NCBI RefSeq assembly: GCF_040361255.1
Contig: NZ_APNG01000002.1
Coordinates: 254,561-318,560, forward strand
Direction: 5' to 3'
From: Salinisphaera sp040361255
GTDB taxonomy: Bacteria; Pseudomonadota; Gammaproteobacteria; Nevskiales; Salinisphaeraceae
Length of the DNA: 64,000 nucleotides
Part shown: positions 1 through 9,199 of the stretch, piece by piece
Layout: the number at the start of each line of letters is the position of its first letter
How positions within the stretch are numbered: the first letter of the stretch is position 1
Position numbers and translations under genes: made by a program
The notes under the pieces: generated by a model
The model's database searches: none
The model's input: the letters and a program-made list of their open reading frames with translations, nothing else
Told to the model about the DNA's origin: nothing

Positions 1-244
1 TGAGCTCGTCTTCGCTGTACGGCATGGGCATGCCGAGAATCTTGGCCGAGCGACACAGCCGACGGGTATGGTCGGCCAGCCGGAAAATCGCCGTACCGCG
101 ATCGGTGTTGTAGGCGCGTACGCCCTCGAACGCGCCCATGCCGTAATGCAGGGTATGCGTGAGTACGTGGATCTTGGCATCGCGCCAGTCGACGAGTTCG
201 CCGTCGAACCAGATCAGGCCATCGCGGTCGGCCATGGAAGTCAT
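1..244 (-). CDS. ilvE: Branched-chain amino acid aminotransferase, 5' part only
   Basis: The N-terminal 81 codons are present; the rest runs off the left edge. The product is the PLP enzyme that makes the final transamination in valine, leucine and isoleucine synthesis. The visible protein opens with a WFDGELVDWRDAKIHVLTH-type segment, then HYGMGAFEGVRAY and FRLADHTRRL, which are the hallmark N-terminal stretches of class IV aminotransferases of the IlvE type; the PLP lysine lies outside the window. The start at 244 is preceded by an AGGAGA ribosome site seven bases upstream; a second in-frame ATG follows at 235. It precedes, in the same direction, nothing visible; hldD ends 110 bases upstream of it. 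Confidence 0.93.
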   Translation of the reverse strand, partial: MTSMADRDGLIWFDGELVDWRDAKIHVLTHTLHYGMGAFEGVRAYNTDRGTAIFRLADHTRRLCRSAKILGMPMPYSEDEL

Positions 245-354
245 GCGCTTTTCTCCTGTTACGCGGACAGCGGCGCGCCGCATGAATACGGCGCGGCCGG
301 GTATTTGACCATACCCGCGCCCTTGCAGGCCAGCCTATTCGGTGTATAGCGCAG

Positions 355-1329
355 CTAGCCGGTCGCGTTGAGTGCCCGGTCAGCGTCGCCCCGCTCGGCA
401 AGCCAGTCCAGATAGCGAGCCACGCCCTCGCCGACCGTGGCAAAGGCCGGGCCATAGCCGGCCGCGCGCAGGGCATCGATATTGGCCTGGGTGAAGCTCT
501 GGTAGCGCCCGACCAGCGACTGCGGAAACGCGATATAGCGTTTTTCGCCGCGGCCATACCAGTCGATCACCGCATCGGCGACATCGTTGAAGGTCTGGCT
601 GCGCCCGGTACCGCAATTGAAGATGCCGGACACGCCCGAGTCGAGCAGCCACAAATTGACATCGACACAGTCGCCGACATAGACGAAGTCCCGGCGCTGT
701 TCGCCGTCGCCATAGCCTTCAGCGCCTTCGAACAGCCGGCAAACGCCCTCGGCTTCGATCTGGCGCGAAAAATGCCAGGCAACGCTCGCCATTTTGCCCT
801 TGTGCTGTTCACGTGGGCCGTAGACATTGAAATAGCGCAGCCCGGCCACCTGCGAGCGGGTTCTGGCCGATTGCGCACGCACGTACTGATCGAAGGCGAA
901 CTTTGAAAACGCGTACATATTGAGCGGACGCTCGGCATCGCGTTGTTCGACGAAATCCGGTCCCATGCCGTAGACCGACGCCGACGAAGCATAGATGAAC
1001 GGGACTTCACGGGCCACGCACCAGTCATGCAGACTCTTGGAATAGCGATAGTTGCGCGCCATGACGTAGCGTCCGTCCCATTCGGTGGTGTCCGAACAGG
1101 CGCCCTGATGGAACACCGCGCGAATGTCGCCGAGCTCGTCGCCGGCTTCCACACGCGCGATCAGATCGTCGTATTCCAGATAATCGCTGAAGTCCAGATC
1201 GGCGAGATTCAGGCATTTGTGGCCATCGGACATGTCGTCGACGATGAGAATGTCACGCTCGCCGCGGGCATTGAGCCCCGCCACGATATTGCTGCCGATG
1301 AAGCCCGCGGCCCCGGTTACGATGATCAC
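355..1329 (-). CDS. hldD: ADP-L-glycero-D-manno-heptose 6-epimerase
   Basis: This enzyme epimerises ADP-D,D-heptose to ADP-L,D-heptose, the last step in making the heptose donor for the LPS inner core. It is a short-chain dehydrogenase-like Rossmann protein: GAAGFIG nucleotide-binding loop at residues 6–12, the family-typical HQGACSDTTEWDGRY stretch near 90–105, and YAFSK (Tyr/Lys catalytic pair) near 140. At 324 aa it matches the family length. Its ATG overlaps the stop of the upstream glycosyltransferase by four bases, so the two are translationally coupled. Product and pathway are secure from family knowledge. Confidence 0.95.
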   Translation of the reverse strand: MIIVTGAAGFIGSNIVAGLNARGERDILIVDDMSDGHKCLNLADLDFSDYLEYDDLIARVEAGDELGDIRAVFHQGACSDTTEWDGRYVMARNYRYSKSLHDWCVAREVPFIYASSASVYGMGPDFVEQRDAERPLNMYAFSKFAFDQYVRAQSARTRSQVAGLRYFNVYGPREQHKGKMASVAWHFSRQIEAEGVCRLFEGAEGYGDGEQRRDFVYVGDCVDVNLWLLDSGVSGIFNCGTGRSQTFNDVADAVIDWYGRGEKRYIAFPQSLVGRYQSFTQANIDALRAAGYGPAFATVGEGVARYLDWLAERGDADRALNATG

Positions 1330-2462
1330 TGGCCCGTATCTCCGTTGTGTTCGTTGCTTGGATCGATGCCCGCGATATCGTCGGCCACGCCCAGATCCAG
1401 GCCCAGGGCGCGATACCAGCGCACATAGCGATCGGCCATCGCGGCGGCAGTATACGCGAGCGATTTCTGCCCTGCCGCGTTCGCCAGACGCCGCGCCAGC
1501 GCCGGGTCGGCGCGCAAACGCTTCAGTGCCTCGGCCAGCGCAGCGGCGTCACGCGGCGCCACCAATAGCCCGTCTACGCCATCGGCCACGATATCGGGAA
1601 TGCCGTCGACATCGCTGGCCACGATCGGCAGGCCGGCATGCATGGCGTCGAGCAGTGCCGACCCCAGGCCTTCGTGGACCGACGGAAAGGCAAAGATATC
1701 GAACGCCGCCAGATGATCGCCGACATTATCGACATGGCCGGTAAAACGAATCGCCGGATTGTCGCCCGCCAGCTCGCGCAACATCGCCTCATCACGCCCG
1801 CCGCCTACGAACACGAACCGCCAACTGGCGTCGACGGCACTTAGTTCATGGGCCGCCGCGATCAGATCGCGCTGGCCCTTCTGGCTATCGTCGAGCGCGC
1901 CGACGTGGCCCACCACGCAATCACCGCCGAACTCGGCGCGCAACGCCGCGACATCCGGATGCGAGGTATGAAACTCGCCGCAGGCACTGGGAATACGCAC
2001 GGTGGCAAGCCCCGGAAAGCGCGCCTGCAGAATGCGGTCTATCGCCCGCGATAATACGGCCACGCCGAGCGCCTGTCGGTACATGCGCCGGGTCGTCCAA
2101 CTGTTCGAGGGCGCATTGTCGACCCGCCGGGTAAACACATAATCACAGCCCACCAGCGTATGCGCGGCATGCGCGAAATGCGCGCCCTTGCCATCGTGTG
2201 CATGGACGAAATCGCCGCGTACCAGACGTGCATTCAGGGCAAACGGCTTGGCGATCGGCAAGCGTTCGAGGTTGGGCACATCAGCCAGCCGTTCAAACAG
2301 CACCTCACCACGACGTACCACCACGCGCTGCGACACACCGCGGGCGGCCAGCTCGCGAATCAACAATTCGGTCTGGCGTTCGCCGCCGCGAAAACCGCGG
2401 GCGAGATTGACATGGGTTAACCGCGGTTGCGTCATATCAGTAGGGTCACGGGTCATGTTCAA
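1326..2462 (-). CDS. GT4-family glycosyltransferase, LPS/glycan assembly
   Basis: A 378-aa GT-B retaining glycosyltransferase. The N-terminal half begins RLTHVNLARGFRGGERQTE, with the glycine-rich acceptor-side loop, and the C-terminal half has VGHVGALDDSQKGQ and the sugar-nucleotide motif HEGLGSALLDAM. In that last motif the second acidic residue of the usual E-x7-E is Asp rather than Glu, a conservative change. Lies between the LPS kinase and hldD in one operon-like minus-strand run (27-base gap upstream, 4-base overlap downstream), which points to inner-core or outer-core LPS assembly. Donor and acceptor cannot be assigned. Several in-frame ATGs near the start leave the exact N-terminus open. 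Confidence 0.85.
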   Translation of the reverse strand: MNMTRDPTDMTQPRLTHVNLARGFRGGERQTELLIRELAARGVSQRVVVRRGEVLFERLADVPNLERLPIAKPFALNARLVRGDFVHAHDGKGAHFAHAAHTLVGCDYVFTRRVDNAPSNSWTTRRMYRQALGVAVLSRAIDRILQARFPGLATVRIPSACGEFHTSHPDVAALRAEFGGDCVVGHVGALDDSQKGQRDLIAAAHELSAVDASWRFVFVGGGRDEAMLRELAGDNPAIRFTGHVDNVGDHLAAFDIFAFPSVHEGLGSALLDAMHAGLPIVASDVDGIPDIVADGVDGLLVAPRDAAALAEALKRLRADPALARRLANAAGQKSLAYTAAAMADRYVRWYRALGLDLGVADDIAGIDPSNEHNGDTGQ

Positions 2463-2489
2463 GCGCCGGCGAAACGTCGCAACACCGCG

Positions 2490-3263
2490 CTACGCTGCCG
2501 CGCGCTCTCGTGCGAATGCGGCCACCGATGTTGCGCAGAGCTTGCGCCCGAGCTGCGTAGAACTCAAATGGCTGGACAATCGCTGCGCGAACACTTGCCA
2601 CTCTGCCGGCGAGATGAAGTCCCGCGAGGTATACGCCAACTGCCGTAACGAGCCATCGAACCGACGCCGCAAAACGTCCGCCCGTGCGCTATAGCGTAGA
2701 TCGTTATCGACCCATATCAAGTCTGGATAGGACGCATTCGGCCCCTCAGCATCCGTTTTCGGCAGCACCACATTTTCCAGGTGACAGTCCTTGTGATGCC
2801 AGCCATTGCGGTAGAGCCTGGCGATGTCCTGAGCGATACGATCGATCAGCAGCGCTCGGCCGTGCTCGTCGGTCACCTGGCGCAGCACCACGCGAAGCGT
2901 ATCGTGCGCGGGCAGTTCGTCCATGAACAGCAGCGACTCCAGTCGCGACCAGGGCATCAGGCGTATCCCGTAGCCGATGAGAGTCGCGGTCCGTATGCCC
3001 AATCGCTGCATGATGCGGTTCGCCGCCATCTCCCGCTTTGCCTGCGCGGCCCAGTACTTGCGCACGTTATCGCGCGGCGCGCTCTTGACCCAGGAAAGCT
3101 TGCTTATAAGCGCCGGCTGGCCCGGGTGGCGCCTGATACGGGTATACGATCCCTCGTAAATCGTTTGCGCGTTGGCAAAGTCCGGCTGGCGCAACGCGAT
3201 GGCTTCGTCCAGCCACCAAACGTCGTTTCGCGCCATGAGCCCGCGGCAGAGCGTCATCGTCAT
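2490..3263 (-). CDS. LPS core heptose/Kdo kinase family protein (WaaP/KdkA-like)
   Basis: A 257-aa protein-kinase-fold enzyme of the lipopolysaccharide kinase family, which phosphorylates inner-core sugars (heptose or Kdo) on the cytoplasmic face of the membrane. The catalytic-loop motif HKDCHLENV is at residues 157–165 and the metal-binding VDND at 185–188, replacing the DFG of classical kinases; ISKLSW near 53–58 holds a plausible ATP-contacting lysine. Family members are 230–270 aa, so it is full length. It sits between two GT4 genes and upstream of hldD. Which sugar it phosphorylates is not visible. The start could also be the internal ATG at residue 10. Confidence 0.85.
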   Translation of the reverse strand: MTMTLCRGLMARNDVWWLDEAIALRQPDFANAQTIYEGSYTRIRRHPGQPALISKLSWVKSAPRDNVRKYWAAQAKREMAANRIMQRLGIRTATLIGYGIRLMPWSRLESLLFMDELPAHDTLRVVLRQVTDEHGRALLIDRIAQDIARLYRNGWHHKDCHLENVVLPKTDAEGPNASYPDLIWVDNDLRYSARADVLRRRFDGSLRQLAYTSRDFISPAEWQVFAQRLSSHLSSTQLGRKLCATSVAAFARERAAA

Positions 3264-3299
3264 ACGTGGCTCAGTCGCCCGCGTCGCCAGGATGCGGTA

Positions 3300-4442
3300 T
3301 CAGCGAAATTCGTCATAGAACTCGAGCAATTCGCGGCGCATACGAGCAATCGAATAATCCTGGGCGATCGCTTCGCAGGAGATTCGGCTGCGTTCACCGG
3401 CCGCCCGATTGCGCTCGGCATATTGCTGCATTGCATTGGCGAACCCTTCAATATCGAGGGCGTCCAGCAAGCAGCCCGTTTCCGGGCCCGCGACCATAGC
3501 GCGCGCCGCGCCGGTACGCTCGGAGGCTATAACGGGCAGGCCGGCGGCCATGGCCTCGGCGATGACGATGCCGAATGCCTCGTAAAGCGCAGGATGGACC
3601 AGCGCATCCGCGGCCCAGAAATATGGACGCACATCGTCTTGCGAGCCCGTGAAATGCGTGCGCGCATCCACGCCGTGTGCGCGCGCCATCCGTTGATAAG
3701 CGCCCATACGGCTATCGCGACCGACGACCACAAGATGCGCGCGCGCGTCGGTTTTCGCCAACGCGGCGATCGCCGTTTTCACGCCCTTGCGTTCGAAACC
3801 GGAGCCCACACAAAGAAAAACCGGCGCGTCTTCGGGAATACCGAGCTCTGCACGGGTGCGCCGGCCGATATCGATGGCCGATTCGTCGCGTTTGAAATAC
3901 GCCACATCAATGCCGTTTTCGATAACCCAGAGCTTCGCTCGACAGTCAGGAAAACGGCGCCTGATGTCATCGCGCACCATATAGGAATTGCAGATCACCG
4001 CCTTGAGCTGGTCGCTGGCATACATCTGCTGTTCCATGCGCAGCTTGTCGCGATGATACCCCCCGAAACGCCGCCACCACCGCGAGAGCGGCTCCGCGCC
4101 GCGTCGACGCTGATCGAGCCATTCGGCATGGACGCCCCCATCGGCCCGAAAAATATCCACCTGAGGCAAATGAACCTGTGACTGGATGAAATCGACCGAC
4201 AGCGTGCTGAGCTGGCTTTCGAGCGCACGCACAAATGCCTGTAAGCGCCAGCGCCGACCGATAGCGAAGGGCCGACATTCAATCACCTTCACGTTCGCCG
4301 GCAGCTCGCCACCCCAGCGCCGGGTCAGCACAACCCATTCCACATCATCCTCGGCCAGTGCATCGAAAACGCTGGACGTAATACGTTCTGTACCGCCGTC
4401 GCTACGGTAGCGGTTAAAGATCAGTCCGATGCGAATGCCCAT
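3300..4442 (-). CDS. GT4 glycosyltransferase, WaaG-like (LPS core)
   Basis: A 380-aa GT-B glycosyltransferase resembling WaaG (RfaG), the first outer-core hexose transferase. Features seen: N-terminal IGLIFNRYRSDGGTERI; FRADGGVHAEWL near 125, a region typical of WaaG-like enzymes; the CVGSGFERKGV hinge strand near 220; and the E-x7-E sugar-nucleotide motif in YEAFGIVIAEAM near 290. It is the first gene of the minus-strand run kinase–GT4–hldD and diverges from the GT4 gene starting at 4651, so promoters for both sides should lie in the 208 bp between them. Donor specificity (glucose in enterobacteria) is inferred from family only. Confidence 0.85.
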   Translation of the reverse strand: MGIRIGLIFNRYRSDGGTERITSSVFDALAEDDVEWVVLTRRWGGELPANVKVIECRPFAIGRRWRLQAFVRALESQLSTLSVDFIQSQVHLPQVDIFRADGGVHAEWLDQRRRGAEPLSRWWRRFGGYHRDKLRMEQQMYASDQLKAVICNSYMVRDDIRRRFPDCRAKLWVIENGIDVAYFKRDESAIDIGRRTRAELGIPEDAPVFLCVGSGFERKGVKTAIAALAKTDARAHLVVVGRDSRMGAYQRMARAHGVDARTHFTGSQDDVRPYFWAADALVHPALYEAFGIVIAEAMAAGLPVIASERTGAARAMVAGPETGCLLDALDIEGFANAMQQYAERNRAAGERSRISCEAIAQDYSIARMRRELLEFYDEFR

Positions 4443-4650
4443 ACGGATCAGCTTGCCATGGTCGTGAGGCCCAGCTTCGGGGTAGGAAATCCAGCAGTTG
4501 TCCGAAGCGCTTCGATGGCGCGCAATTGTGCCATATACACTGTTCCCAGCGCTGTGCCGGACGCCCAGCCGTGGCTAAGCGGCTTTTTTATCGTCAAAAT
4601 ATGTCGCTCGGCAACCCCGACTCCAGCCCGTGAGGAGGCCCTTGCGCCCC

Positions 4651-5898
4651 ATGCCAGATCAGACACGCCATATCGCTTTCTTCTTACCCACATTCCCGGC
4701 GGGCGGCCAGGAACATACCACGCTGTTGCTCATGAAAGGCCTCGTCGAGCGCGGGCACCGAGTCGATCTATTGCTCGAGCGTAAAGTGGGCGCCTATCTG
4801 CCGCGCGTGCCTGAAACCATCCCGATACATGAGCTCAAACGACGTTCACGCTGGAGTGGTTATCGACGACTGATTCCCGGCTGGCCAAGCGAGGGCTTTC
4901 GCCATCTGCGTGGGTCGCTCGGGCTCGGGCAACGCTCCATACCACTGCATCGCTTGATCGCGCTCGTCGACTATATGGAAACGCAGCGTCCCGATGTGGT
5001 GATAAGCGCCCACGATCGTGCCCCGCTACTCGCCCAATGGGCCGCCGGCATCTCGCGTCACCGCGTGGCAACCGTCGTCATCGAGCGCAGCATTTTCTCG
5101 CGCAACTACGAGGCAACACGCTCGGATGCGCGCGCCTACGCCGTCATGCAGCACCGCCTGACGCTCATGCGAAGACTCTATCCCGAAGCCGATCGACTCG
5201 TCGCGGTGTCGAACGGGGCCGCGGCCGATCTGGCCCAGATTTTGAACCTCCCGCGGGACGCAGTGGGCACGATGTATAACCCGGTTCTGCGCCCTGAACT
5301 CATGCAAAGAGCCGCAGAACGAATCGACGACCCCTGGTTGAACGACCGCAGCACGCCGCTCATCGTCACGGCCGGCCGGCTGGCGCCGGAAAAAGCGCAG
5401 CATGTATTAATCGATGCCTTTGCCCAGCTCATCGACGAAGGCCGGGACGCACGGCTGGTCATACTCGGGGAAGGCCCGGAACGCGACAAACTGACACGCC
5501 AAATCGCCGAGCGCGGCATCGAAGCCCGTGTGCGCCTACCGGGCTGGGCCGAAAACCCATACGCGTGGATGGCGGCAAGCGCACTGTGCGTGCTGCCGTC
5601 CGAATTCGAGGGCCTGCCCAATACGTTGATCGAAGCCATGGCCTGCGGCTGCCCGGTCGTGGCGACAGACTGCCCCGGCGGCACGCGTGAAATCCTTGCC
5701 GACGGTGAATATGGACGGCTGGTGCCGGTGGGTGACGCCAAAGCCCTGGCCGACGCCATGGCCGCAACGCTTGACGACCCGACCCCGGTCGAGCGATTGC
5801 ACGCACGGGCCGCGGATTTTTCCCTGGAACGATCGGTCGATGCCTATGAAGCCGAGATCGAACGCCTGTGTACGCGTGCCGATGACGAGACCCGCTAG
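4651..5898 (+). CDS. GT4-family glycosyltransferase
   Basis: A 415-aa GT-B transferase. N-terminal FFLPTFPAGGQEHTTL with the glycine-rich loop, C-terminal VTAGRLAPEKAQHVLIDAF and FEGLPNTLIEAM (E-x7-E), then GGTREIL. The ATG at 4651 is chosen because it follows an AGGAGG at 4633–4638; an in-frame GTG at 4630 would add seven residues that overlap this ribosome site. It is clearly related to the GT4 at 7676–8917 (same spacing of NPH/NPYAWMA, EGLP and GxxREIL segments), so the two are probably old duplicates acting on successive linkages. Specificity unknown. Confidence 0.85.
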   Translation: MPDQTRHIAFFLPTFPAGGQEHTTLLLMKGLVERGHRVDLLLERKVGAYLPRVPETIPIHELKRRSRWSGYRRLIPGWPSEGFRHLRGSLGLGQRSIPLHRLIALVDYMETQRPDVVISAHDRAPLLAQWAAGISRHRVATVVIERSIFSRNYEATRSDARAYAVMQHRLTLMRRLYPEADRLVAVSNGAAADLAQILNLPRDAVGTMYNPVLRPELMQRAAERIDDPWLNDRSTPLIVTAGRLAPEKAQHVLIDAFAQLIDEGRDARLVILGEGPERDKLTRQIAERGIEARVRLPGWAENPYAWMAASALCVLPSEFEGLPNTLIEAMACGCPVVATDCPGGTREILADGEYGRLVPVGDAKALADAMAATLDDPTPVERLHARAADFSLERSVDAYEAEIERLCTRADDETR

Positions 5899-5905
5899 GC
5901 GCGCC

Positions 5906-6694
5906 TCAGCGGTTCACCGTCACGAGTGCTGTCCCTTTTTCGGTCGCTTCAAAAGCCAAATCCATGGATGGAAACGCCTCACGCCAGCGCGCCAGGGTGG
6001 CTTGCTCGCCCGGCCGGTCCGCATCGTCGAGCACCAGCACCGCGGTGGGCGTCAGGCGCTCGGCCAGCGCCGGCAACGCAGGGGAACGCACAAGCGGACC
6101 GCCGGCTGCCGGCGGCCCGTCCACGATCACCAAGTCTATGTCGCCAGGCAGCGCCTCCACGACGGCGTCGTCGTACCACGCAATCGGCTGGCCTTCATCA
6201 TCCAGATACGACGACGACTTAAGCTCGGCGACGCGCACATCTGCCCCGCCACCCAGGTCATGGCGCGACAGCTCGTCACGGGTTCTGGCAGCGAATTGTG
6301 GATCGTGATCAATCGAAATGATCTCACCGCCGCCTAGCCGCTCCAGACAATATGCGCATACGAGCGTCGAATTGCCGCTGCCGAACTCGACGATGCGTTT
6401 CGGCCGGCGATCCTCGATGAGGCGCACCAGCAGCACGGCGAAATCCGGTGAGATGGCCCAATCGCGCATCGGCGGCAGTATGAAACGCGGACGCAGATAG
6501 GCGTGTAACTGCTGGAACGTCGTGAGTTGGCGATACTCGTTGAGATCGTGATACACGCCGGCACTACGCTGATCCGCGAGTCTTCCCAGAATGCGTTTCT
6601 GCGCTTTGCCCAGCCGATGTTGCTGCCTACTAATGACGACCAGCGCCACCACGATCACCGTGAGAACCGCGATTAGCCACCATGTCTGCATCAT
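5906..6694 (-). CDS. Membrane-anchored class I SAM methyltransferase-like protein
   Basis: A 262-aa protein: one N-terminal transmembrane segment (residues about 4–22, WWLIAVLTVIVVALVVI) followed by a Rossmann methyltransferase domain of the Methyltransf_24 type. VEFGSGNSTL near 100–110 is the SAM-binding loop and ISIDHDPQ the acidic ribose-contacting residue; DLVIVDGPPA near 185 is the motif-IV strand. The ATG overlaps the stop of the polysaccharide deacetylase gene, so the pair is coupled. In this setting it probably methylates a sugar or a surface glycan intermediate at the inner membrane, but the substrate is not shown. Confidence 0.75.
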   Translation of the reverse strand: MMQTWWLIAVLTVIVVALVVISRQQHRLGKAQKRILGRLADQRSAGVYHDLNEYRQLTTFQQLHAYLRPRFILPPMRDWAISPDFAVLLVRLIEDRRPKRIVEFGSGNSTLVCAYCLERLGGGEIISIDHDPQFAARTRDELSRHDLGGGADVRVAELKSSSYLDDEGQPIAWYDDAVVEALPGDIDLVIVDGPPAAGGPLVRSPALPALAERLTPTAVLVLDDADRPGEQATLARWREAFPSMDLAFEATEKGTALVTVNR

Positions 6695-7566
6695 TACGCA
6701 CGCTCCGATTTTCGAGTAGCAAGTTTTCGGTCGCGCTCACGCATGCGAAACACTTCCCAGGCCAGATCGCGCCGCGGCCAGTCCAGGCGACGAAGAACGG
6801 GCACTTCACTGCGCCATCCGTGGTTGGTCGTGACATACGCACGTTGGTAGCCCGCCGCGGCCGCGGCACGGCGCACACGCGCATCGGTATCACCAAAGGG
6901 ATAGGCCAGCGTCGTAACCCGATGCCCGAGCCAGTCTTCGAGTCGATCCCGCCCGGTGACGAGTTCTTCGCGCAACTCGGCATCCGTCACGTGGCGTAAA
7001 TCCGGGTGGCTGACCGTATGGGCACCAATCGTAATCAGCGGGTGCGCATCGAGCTCGCGCAGTTGTTCCAGCGTCAGATAGTCCGCTGTCAGCTCGGCCG
7101 CAGCCAGGTCGTAGTCGGCCATGATCGCCTGTTGGTGCGCGAAGCGGTCCTGATTGGTCATCTTCTTCAATACACCGCGTAGCTCGGCGAACGCGGCTTT
7201 GCGCTCGTCGCGAGCGATGGCGCCTAGCCACGGCGCGACCGACGGCCGGCTCCAATCGTCATGGCGTGCCACCGCGGCCGCAATACGCGACAACAGCGGC
7301 TGACTGCGATCAATAAAACCGGTCGTCACAAAGACCGTCGCGGGCGTGGCGTATCGCTCCAGAATGGGCAGTGCTACGGTCAGGTTGTCGGCATAGCCGT
7401 CATCGAAGGTGATCTTGGCCTGGTGCGAATGCCGCCGTAAAAACTCATCGAGATCGGCCGGGTGTACATAGGTCACCCGGTCGGAGCTGACCTCGGGTGC
7501 CGAGAGTGGGTCGGCGACGCCGTGGCCATAGAAAACGCGGCGATAACGCGAGCGAATACGTGCCAT
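6694..7566 (-). CDS. Polysaccharide deacetylase (NodB/CE4 family)
   Basis: A 290-aa CE4 carbohydrate esterase that removes N- or O-acetyl groups from a glycan. The conserved CE4 motifs are visible: ITFDDGYADN near 52–61 (catalytic base and metal Asp), HTVSHPDL near 182–189 (the two metal-binding histidines), and TLAYPFGDTD near 218–227. No clear signal peptide is seen, so it may act in the cytoplasm or on a lipid-linked sugar before export. It is coupled to the downstream methyltransferase and lies among glycosyltransferases, which supports modification of the same surface glycan. Confidence 0.88.
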   Translation of the reverse strand: MARIRSRYRRVFYGHGVADPLSAPEVSSDRVTYVHPADLDEFLRRHSHQAKITFDDGYADNLTVALPILERYATPATVFVTTGFIDRSQPLLSRIAAAVARHDDWSRPSVAPWLGAIARDERKAAFAELRGVLKKMTNQDRFAHQQAIMADYDLAAAELTADYLTLEQLRELDAHPLITIGAHTVSHPDLRHVTDAELREELVTGRDRLEDWLGHRVTTLAYPFGDTDARVRRAAAAAGYQRAYVTTNHGWRSEVPVLRRLDWPRRDLAWEVFRMRERDRKLATRKSERA

Positions 7567-7675
7567 GAATCATTCCGTTATTGCGCGACAATTGGCATCG
7601 GTATTGAAGACATCGACGCCCTACGCGTCGGTGTGCAATATACGTAGCGATATGCGCTGACGCCACCCGGCCAGA

Positions 7676-8917
7676 TCAGGGCTTGGCGGCCAGCACCCGT
7701 TCCACGAGCGCACGGTAACGTTGTGTCGCAGCCGCCACCGAATAATGCTGAGCCCGAGCGATCAACACATCGCTATTGCGGTCGGCGTCGAGTGTGTGCT
7801 CGATAGCCGATGCGAAGGCGTCTACATCGTTAACCGGCACGAGCCGCCCGTAGCGCCCATGATCGAGAATTTCGCGCGGGCCGTGTTGGCAATCGGTGGC
7901 CACAACCGGAGTGCCACATGCCAAAGCCTCAATCACAACCGTCGGCAACCCCTCCCAGTTGGACGATAAGGCGACGACTGCCGCACGGGCCATCCAGGCA
8001 TGGGGATTATCGACCCAACCGGGCATTAGCACGCATTCGGTGAGTCCAAGTTCGTCACGAAGGCTTTCCAGGTGTGTCCGCTCACTACCTTCGCCAAGAA
8101 TGGCCAGGCGCACATCGGGGCGCTTCATACGCAGTCGCGCCATGGCACGGAGTAATAATGCATGGTTTTTCTCGGGGCTCAGGCGCCCAACGGCTACGAC
8201 TAGCGGCGACGCACCATCCGCTAGCCAGGCATGGGTCACATGCTCGGCGGCACGTTCGGCCAGCTTTGGCGAAACAACTGGATTCGACAACGTTTCAACG
8301 CGGTCGCGGGCGATGCCCACGATCCGGACCAGATCCTGACCCACACCGTCGGAAACGCTTGCGAGCGCGTCCGCTTGGGAATAGAAATGGCGACAAAATG
8401 CAAAGAAATGCCGCCATCTCAGCGGATGCTTGCGCGCTGAGCGCCGCTGGATAGCCTCGGCAAAAAAGGTGCCGTGAAACAGGCCGATCAAGCGCGGCCG
8501 TGACTGGGCTGCCGAACAGGCGCAGGCCGCGACCAGCACCGTATTCCATACGTTGGCAAGCACTAAAGCCGGCCGGTATGTTTCAAGATAGTCGACGAGC
8601 GCCGGCAGGAACACTAAATCGGTCAGGCGATTGGGCGAGATGTAACGCGCGCGAATCCGCATCAATGGATGCCCGCGTAGCGAGCGTGCGATATAGCGGC
8701 CGGTTCGTTCGGCATCCGCGCGTTCCAGCAGCAGAACGCGCACGCCCTCGGGTACCTGCGCTCGATACTCGCCGGCCTCCTCATGCAGCACCAAATCCAC
8801 TGTATAGCCGGCCGCCTGCAGTATGCCGATTTGGGCCAACGCGATATGCGCCACCCCACCGCCGAGATCGGGGCAATAGACCGCCACGTGGTCAGGTGCT
8901 GTAGAAGGCGTATTCAT
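7676..8917 (-). CDS. GT4-family glycosyltransferase
   Basis: A 413-aa GT-B transferase. N-terminal VAVYCPDLGGGVAHIAL, middle VAVGRLSPEKNHALLLRAM near 235, and the donor-site motif WEGLPTVVIEALACG near 310 with E-x7-E intact. Related to the plus-strand GT4 at 4651–5898. It diverges from the asparagine-synthetase-type gene starting at 9200; the 282 bp between them contain no gene I can support and should hold both promoters. Role in glycan assembly is inferred from family and location; donor and acceptor unknown. Confidence 0.85.
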   Translation of the reverse strand: MNTPSTAPDHVAVYCPDLGGGVAHIALAQIGILQAAGYTVDLVLHEEAGEYRAQVPEGVRVLLLERADAERTGRYIARSLRGHPLMRIRARYISPNRLTDLVFLPALVDYLETYRPALVLANVWNTVLVAACACSAAQSRPRLIGLFHGTFFAEAIQRRSARKHPLRWRHFFAFCRHFYSQADALASVSDGVGQDLVRIVGIARDRVETLSNPVVSPKLAERAAEHVTHAWLADGASPLVVAVGRLSPEKNHALLLRAMARLRMKRPDVRLAILGEGSERTHLESLRDELGLTECVLMPGWVDNPHAWMARAAVVALSSNWEGLPTVVIEALACGTPVVATDCQHGPREILDHGRYGRLVPVNDVDAFASAIEHTLDADRNSDVLIARAQHYSVAAATQRYRALVERVLAAKP

Positions 8918-9199
8918 CCTTGGGCCTTGCCTGTTTTGCTGCGCCGTGTCGATAAAACCTGGTCGCGAGGCGAGTAGTAGGTATAGCCTGCGCGATTGCC
9001 CAGACCCGTTCGGCCAAGCGCAGAGCCGGTGGGTGTAATCCGTATCATCGGGCGCCGTTTTACACCCGTGCTACGCGCAAGCGTACAGGGCGCACCAGCT
9101 TCGCGAACACTCGCCCGAGTGCCGCATAGAAACATGGCGGCCTCGCAACCCATGTCACCGTCATCGACAACGCGAGCCGTGCACACGACAATACTTACG

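Noticed and set aside
68..349. 93-codon plus-strand frame at the left edge
   Set aside because: Antisense to the start of ilvE, which has clear family motifs on the minus strand.
2781..4181. 466-codon plus-strand frame opposite the LPS kinase and WaaG-like genes
   Set aside because: Spans two real genes on the other strand and has no domain-like pattern.
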